Positions 60,091-64,000 of a stretch of DNA of 64,000 nt are shown here, in pieces. The notes beneath the pieces are model-generated. The model saw only the letters and a program-made list of their open reading frames with translations. It had not been told where the DNA came from and searched no databases. Position 1 is the first letter of the stretch. The number at the start of each line of letters is the position of its first letter. The DNA is taken from contig CAKUFK010000008.1 in assembly GCA_934647945.1 (NCBI GenBank), forward strand, positions 1 to 64,000. Direction: 5' to 3'. Source of the DNA: an uncultured Eubacteriales bacterium (GTDB lineage Bacteria > Bacillota > Clostridia > Oscillospirales > Acutalibacteraceae). Position numbers and translations under genes: made by a program.

Positions 60091-60819
60091 ATGAATGTCA
60101 GAGTCTATGCGGACACGGAAGCCATCGGCACCGCCGGCGCCACCCTGTTCGCCGCCACCGTGATCGCCAAGCCGGATTGTGTTTTTGGACTGGCCACCGG
60201 CTCCACGCCGGTTCCCACCTATCGGAAAATGGCGGAGTTATACCAGGCGGGCGCGGTGGATTACTCCCGTGTGACCACCTTCAACCTGGACGAATATGTG
60301 GGACTCGGGCACGAGCACGATCAGAGCTATTACTATTTCATGCACGACAACCTGTTCCAGCATATCAATATCCCCGAAGAGAGCATCCATGTCCTCTCCG
60401 GTACCGCGGACGATCTGGAAAAGGAATGCGCCGACTATGATGCTATGATCGACCGCGCGGGCGGGATCGACCTGCAGATCCTCGGCATCGGCCGGAACGG
60501 CCACATCGCTTTCAATGAGCCCACTACGGTTTTCCCCCCGAAGACCCATATCGTGGATTTGACCGAAAGCACCATCGACGCCAACAAACGGTTCTTCGCC
60601 GATGTAAGGGACGTTCCCCGTCAGGCGCTGACCATGGGAATCGGGTCGATCATGAAGGCCCGGGCCATCCTGATTATTGCCACCGGGGCGGATAAGGCCC
60701 AGGCGGTCAAAGATATGATCCAAGGGCCGGTGGATCCGCAGTGCCCGGCGTCCATCCTGCAATTGCACCCGGACGTCACGGTCATGCTGGACGCCCCCGC
60801 GGCCTCCCTGCTCGGATAA
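60091..60819 (+). CDS. nagB: Glucosamine-6-phosphate deaminase
   Basis: A 242-aa aldose-ketose isomerase/deaminase that converts glucosamine 6-phosphate to fructose 6-phosphate and ammonia. Motifs: GLATGSTPVPTYRKM, FNLDEYVGLGHEHDQSYYYF with the catalytic Asp, GIGRNGHIAFNEP with the catalytic His, and TMGIGSIMKARAILIIATG. The typical length is about 240-266. AAGGGATGAT precedes the ATG. Monocistronic; feeds amino sugars into glycolysis. Confidence 0.97.
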   Translation: MNVRVYADTEAIGTAGATLFAATVIAKPDCVFGLATGSTPVPTYRKMAELYQAGAVDYSRVTTFNLDEYVGLGHEHDQSYYYFMHDNLFQHINIPEESIHVLSGTADDLEKECADYDAMIDRAGGIDLQILGIGRNGHIAFNEPTTVFPPKTHIVDLTESTIDANKRFFADVRDVPRQALTMGIGSIMKARAILIIATGADKAQAVKDMIQGPVDPQCPASILQLHPDVTVMLDAPAASLLG

Positions 60820-60831
60820 TCCTCCAATCAG

Positions 60832-60870
60832 AACCGGATTGCGTATTTTACGATATGCAATCCGGTTTTT
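60832..60870 (+). terminator. Terminator of nagB
   Basis: AACCGGATTGC and GCAATCCGGTT pair, the latter running into five T. Confidence 0.9.
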
Positions 60871-60882
60871 CCCATCGTCACG

Positions 60883-61197
60883 GTGAAAGGGGTGTTCATC
60901 ATCGGTTACATCATAGGGATCGTGATAGGCGCTGTCCTCACGCTGGCCGGGTCGTTGTTGTCCTCATCGCGAACATGGGAGTTTCTGAACGGCTCCAAAC
61001 GGGAGGGGCTGGTGGAGGAAAGCCTATACACCCGGCGGCTGGGTACCTGCATCGGCGTGGAAGGCATCTTGATCGCCATTCTATCCGGCATATGTATGGA
61101 ACGCGGCACCCCTATTCCTCTGCTGATTGTCGCCCCGGTCAGCGTAATCGTGTGCGGCGTCTGCCTGTATTTCATACACAAGAATAAACCCACATAA
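60883..61197 (+). CDS. Small membrane protein
   Basis: A 104-aa protein with three hydrophobic helices (about 5-27, 55-70, 78-97) and a basic loop SKREGLVEESLYTRRLGT. It resembles DUF3784-like small membrane proteins, without certainty. Starts from GTG 60883, although the GAAAGGGG nearby lies within the first codons, so the exact start is unsure. Confidence 0.7.
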   Translation: MKGVFIIGYIIGIVIGAVLTLAGSLLSSSRTWEFLNGSKREGLVEESLYTRRLGTCIGVEGILIAILSGICMERGTPIPLLIVAPVSVIVCGVCLYFIHKNKPT

Positions 61198-61320
61198 AAT
61201 CCGGAATCCCTTCGGTTTCTCCATATGCGCCCTCCCCTGCCCGGCCGGACAATTGACAGGGTGGACCGGACATGGTACCATATATAGGAGAACGGTGTAT
61301 GGGGCAGGAGGAGAATCCCT

Positions 61321-62280
61321 ATGGCTCTGCTGAGCGTCATCATCCCCTCGTTCAACGAGGAATCCAATATCCGCAACACAGTCGACACGCTGTCCGCCGT
61401 GCTGCAGCGGGAGCATATCGCCTATGAGCTGCTCTTTGTCAGCGACGGCTCCAAAGATCAGACGTTTCCCCTCATCCGCAGCGCTTCTTTGCAGGACAAC
61501 CGGGTGCGTGGGGTCCAGTTCAGCCGGAATTTTGGAAAGGAAGCCGCGATTTTCGCCGGCCTGCGGCTGGCCGAGGGTGATTGCTGTGTGGTGATCGACT
61601 GCGACCTGCAGCATCCGCCTGAGACGATACCGCGGATGTATCGGTTATGGGAACAAGGGTACGAGGTGGTCGAGGGAATTAAGAGCAGCCGCGGCAGGGA
61701 GAAACTGTCCTACAAGCTCTCCTCCGGTGTGTTTTACAAGCTGCTCGGCAAGCTGACAGGAGTCGATATGTCCGACTCATCGGATTTCAAGCTGCTCGAC
61801 CGGAAGGTGGTCGATGTCCTCAACAGTCTGCCCGAGCGCAACACCTTCTTCCGCGCGCTTTCCTTCTGGGCGGGATTTCGCTCCACACGTGTCGAATATG
61901 AGGTGGCCGAGCGGAAGTACGGCCAGTCGAAATGGTCGCTCAAGGGGTTGTGGAAATACGCCGTTTCCAACATCACCTCGTTTTCCTCCGCGCCCATGCA
62001 GCTGGTGACGGGGCTTGGGATCCTGCTGCTCATCCTGTCCGTGGTGTTGGGCGTCCAGACACTCGTGAAATACTTCACCCATCAGGCGGTGGAGGGGTTT
62101 ACGACGGTGATCCTCCTTTTACTCATCATCGGCGGGGTGCTGATGATGAGCCTCGGTATCATCGGCTATTACATCTCCAAAATTTACGATGAGGTCAAAG
62201 GCCGTCCCCGGTACATCATCGGGGACATAACCGACAACCTGCACATCCCGGCCGCGTCCGAAGAGTCCCGGCCGGATTGA
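61321..62280 (+). CDS. GtrB-like polyprenyl-phosphate glycosyltransferase (GT2)
   Basis: A 319-aa GT2 enzyme of the DPM1/GtrB type. The nucleotide-binding DxD-like site is VVIDCDLQHPPE and the family motif VIIPSFNEESNI is at the N-terminus; RKYGQSKWSLKGLWKYA marks the interface to the membrane. Two C-terminal helices (about 230-285) anchor it. It would charge undecaprenyl phosphate with a sugar for surface glycan decoration. GGAGGAGAA precedes the ATG. Confidence 0.92.
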   Translation: MALLSVIIPSFNEESNIRNTVDTLSAVLQREHIAYELLFVSDGSKDQTFPLIRSASLQDNRVRGVQFSRNFGKEAAIFAGLRLAEGDCCVVIDCDLQHPPETIPRMYRLWEQGYEVVEGIKSSRGREKLSYKLSSGVFYKLLGKLTGVDMSDSSDFKLLDRKVVDVLNSLPERNTFFRALSFWAGFRSTRVEYEVAERKYGQSKWSLKGLWKYAVSNITSFSSAPMQLVTGLGILLLILSVVLGVQTLVKYFTHQAVEGFTTVILLLLIIGGVLMMSLGIIGYYISKIYDEVKGRPRYIIGDITDNLHIPAASEESRPD

Positions 62281-62387
62281 ACAGGAAACCATATACGAGA
62301 ACCCCGGCCCACATAACGAACAGGCCCTTTGTTTCTCTCCTGCTTTACAAGGATGTTTAAGAGCAAGAGGGAAACCGGGCATAAGGT

Positions 62388-62425
62388 GACAGACAGGCGG
62401 AGATTTCCGTCTGTCTGTCTTTTTT
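62388..62425 (+). terminator. Terminator of the GT2 gene
   Basis: GACAGACAGGCGGA and TCCGTCTGTCTGTC pair over a 4-base loop (one mismatch) and are followed by six T. Confidence 0.85.
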
Positions 62426-62672
62426 CCTCAATCGCCAGCATACGTAAGGTGAGACAAGAAAACTACACGGCAAACCGCGGAAGCACGGTTTGGAATATAG
62501 TCAATTTATCCAACAATCGTTGGTATATTTTTATCATAAATTGAGAATTCCGCCAAATATCACAGATGTCTTTCATGTTTCGTTAGATTATCTTGTGGGG
62601 TGAACAGATAAAAGACAGATTTACAAATAGCAGTGCCTCGTGAAAGCATCTTAATCGAGTATTTTAACAAAG

Positions 62673-62708
62673 TAAGGCGTCATCGTTTCATGAAACGATG
62701 ACGCCTTA
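62673..62708. terminator. Perfect 36-bp palindrome, terminator of rpsB-tsf
   Basis: taaggcgtcatcgtttca with its exact complement, no loop, 54 bases after the tsf stop. It is symmetric, so it may stop transcription from both sides. Confidence 0.75.
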
Positions 62709-62762
62709 AACATCCATATGAAATTGGCTTGCTGGAGCAGGCCTGTTCGTTATATGGGATTC

Positions 62763-63686
62763 TTATTTGACCATACCGGCCACTTCGGCGGCAAAATCGT
62801 CCTCGCGCTTCTGGAGGCCCTCGCCCTTCTCAAAGCGGACGAAGTCCACAACCTTCATAGCCCCGCCGGCCGCCTTGGCACACTCGGCCACATACTGCTC
62901 AACCGTAAGGTCGCCGTTTTTGACGAACGCCTGCTGCATCAGGCAGTTGTTCTCATAGAATTTGCCGATCCGGCCATCCACCATTTTCTGCACGATCGCG
63001 TCCGGCTTGTTCGCGTTTTTGGGATCGTTTTTGATCTGCGCGACCAGGATTTCTTTTTCTTTTTCGATATCCGCAGCCGGCACAGATTCCTTGTTCAGGT
63101 AAGTGGCGTTGAGCGCGGCAATCTGCATCGCCACATCCTTGCCGCATTCTTTGAGTGCATCGGATCCGCTTGCAGCCGCGTCAGCCTCGAACCGGACCAG
63201 CACACCGATCCGACCGCCGCCGTGGACATAGGCCACACAGTCGCCCTCATACCGGACAAACCGGCGGATGCTCAGATTCTCGCCGATGACGAGAATCTTA
63301 TCCCGCAGGGCGTCGGCCACCGTCAGGCCTCCTTCAAAGGGAAGCGCCAGCAGCGCGGCGACATCGGCCGGGTTCTTGTCGGCAATCACATCGGCGACCG
63401 CCTTGACAAACGCCTGGAAATCGGCATTTTTGGCCACGAAATCGGTCTCGGAATTGACCTCGACCACAACACCGACCTTTTTGGCGTCGTCCACAGCCGC
63501 ATAAACCAACCCCTCGGCCGCGATGCGGGAGGCCTTTTTCGCCGCGGCGGCGAGCCCTTTTTCACGCAGGATATCGATAGCCTTCTCCATATCGCCGTCC
63601 GTCTCGGTCAGCGCTTTTTTACAATCCATCATACCGACACCGGTTCTCTCACGCAGCGTCTGCACATCTTTTGCTGTAAATGCCAT
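62763..63686 (-). CDS. tsf: Elongation factor Ts
   Basis: The nucleotide exchange factor for EF-Tu, 307 aa. Signatures: TLRERTGVGMMDCKKALTET at the N-terminus and VVVEVNSETDFVAKNADF in the core, followed by two dimer-like subdomains (DVAMQIAALNATYLNKES; QAFVKNGDLTVEQYV). A slightly long version typical of many Clostridia. AAAGGACTGG precedes the ATG. Follows rpsB by 45 bases. Confidence 0.97.
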   Translation of the reverse strand: MAFTAKDVQTLRERTGVGMMDCKKALTETDGDMEKAIDILREKGLAAAAKKASRIAAEGLVYAAVDDAKKVGVVVEVNSETDFVAKNADFQAFVKAVADVIADKNPADVAALLALPFEGGLTVADALRDKILVIGENLSIRRFVRYEGDCVAYVHGGGRIGVLVRFEADAAASGSDALKECGKDVAMQIAALNATYLNKESVPAADIEKEKEILVAQIKNDPKNANKPDAIVQKMVDGRIGKFYENNCLMQQAFVKNGDLTVEQYVAECAKAAGGAMKVVDFVRFEKGEGLQKREDDFAAEVAGMVK

Positions 63687-63731
63687 TATATGACCAGTCC
63701 TTTCGCATATTCTGAATGTCGCAGGGAAGGA

Positions 63732-64000
63732 TTATTTCGCTTCGGCAGCCGGTTCTTCAGCAGCCTTTTCCGCCGCGGCCTCATCTTCCGCCGCGTTGTC
63801 CTCGCCCTGGCGGCCCTCAAGAATGGCGTTGGCCATGGTACCGGCAATCAGCTTGACGGCGCGGATCGCGTCGTCGTTGCCGGGAATGATATAGTCGACG
63901 TCGTCCGGATCGCAGTTGGTATCCACGATGGCCACGATCGGGATGCCGAGCTTCTTCGCTTCGGCGACAGCGATCTTCTCTTTGCGGGGATCGACGATGA
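63732..64000 (-). CDS. rpsB: 30S ribosomal protein S2, 3' part
   Basis: The window cuts this gene; the visible piece of about 89 codons is the C-terminus, including IVDPRKEKIAVAEAKKLG, then IPIVAIVDTNCDPDDVDYII and IPGNDDAIRAVKLI, all diagnostic of S2. The tail is Glu/Ala-rich. The 5' end lies beyond 64000. Upstream of tsf in the standard rpsB-tsf order. Confidence 0.96.
   Translation of the reverse strand, partial: IVDPRKEKIAVAEAKKLGIPIVAIVDTNCDPDDVDYIIPGNDDAIRAVKLIAGTMANAILEGRQGEDNAAEDEAAAEKAAEEPAAEAK

Larger units (their letters stand above)
62281..62762. other. Intergenic region with two terminators
   Basis: Between the GT2 gene and tsf. The left part holds a terminator at 62388-62425; the right part is AT-rich, with no coding frame I trust, ending in the perfect palindrome at 62673-62708. 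Confidence 0.5.

Noticed and set aside
1..64000. CRISPR array
   Set aside because: No regularly spaced short repeats or cas genes were seen; the only large repeat is the 652-bp surface-protein duplication.

Overview
The window reads as a GC-rich, spore-forming member of the Clostridia, most like the Oscillospirales/Ruminococcaceae group (inference). The reasons are T-box leaders, an LPS-free set of envelope genes, a Gram-positive CdaA/CdaR pair, SecG, RNase R, AsnA, the CotJABC coat genes, a SpoVB-like flippase, a SpoIID-like protein and a DUF6514 protein. Housekeeping genes dominate, with several accessory islands between them.

Layout. Positions 1-1950 are the integrase end of a mobile element, lower in GC, whose integrase faces the 3' end of a tRNA-Trp/tRNA-Met pair. 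From 3.2 to 9 kb a minus-strand macromolecular-synthesis block runs tRNA-Ser, rpmE, yigZ, dgt, dnaG, rpoD and an Rrf2 regulator. From 9 to 12 kb come asnA, a stand-alone 5S rRNA gene with its own promoter and terminator, and a glycosyltransferase. From 12.4 to 17 kb a plus-strand surface-polysaccharide operon (Wzz-like, a kinase-like protein without a P-loop, EpsG-like polymerase, Wzx flippase) starts at a near-consensus promoter. From 17 to 24 kb are a GNAT acetyltransferase, a cyclase-family hydrolase, a thioester-domain-like surface protein, pfkA and dnaE.

At 24.9-27.8 kb a methionine T-box controls metNIQ. At 27.9-30.1 kb two tandem membrane-anchored surface proteins share an identical 652-bp block. 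At 30.4-35 kb are a spore or cell-wall cluster (SpoIID-like and peptidoglycan-binding proteins) and spoVB. At 35.2-40 kb an ECF sigma factor, its translationally overlapping membrane anti-sigma candidate, a secreted subtilisin-like protease and a small protein of unknown function form an island. Three of these proteins appear to share an inhibitor-I9-like beta-alpha-beta module; this is the best candidate here for an undescribed system.

From 40 to 48 kb the minus strand holds rnr, secG, cdaR, cdaA, a cysteine-desulfurase-like gene with a DUF3343 partner, and galM. At 48.2-53.9 kb a second T-box, probably tryptophan-specific, precedes a short Trp-containing ORF, trpXYZ, a PfkB-family sugar kinase and a TrpB2-type tryptophan synthase. 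The rest holds a BtrH/C39-like protein, AraC, LytTR and PadR regulators, cotJABC, nagB, a small membrane protein, a GtrB-like glycosyltransferase, tsf and the cut end of rpsB.

Amino-acid supply is a recurring theme: tRNA-Met and tRNA-Trp genes lie in the same window as T-boxes that appear to sense exactly those tRNAs. Calls rest on reading the translated sequence and recalling family motifs; no database search was run.
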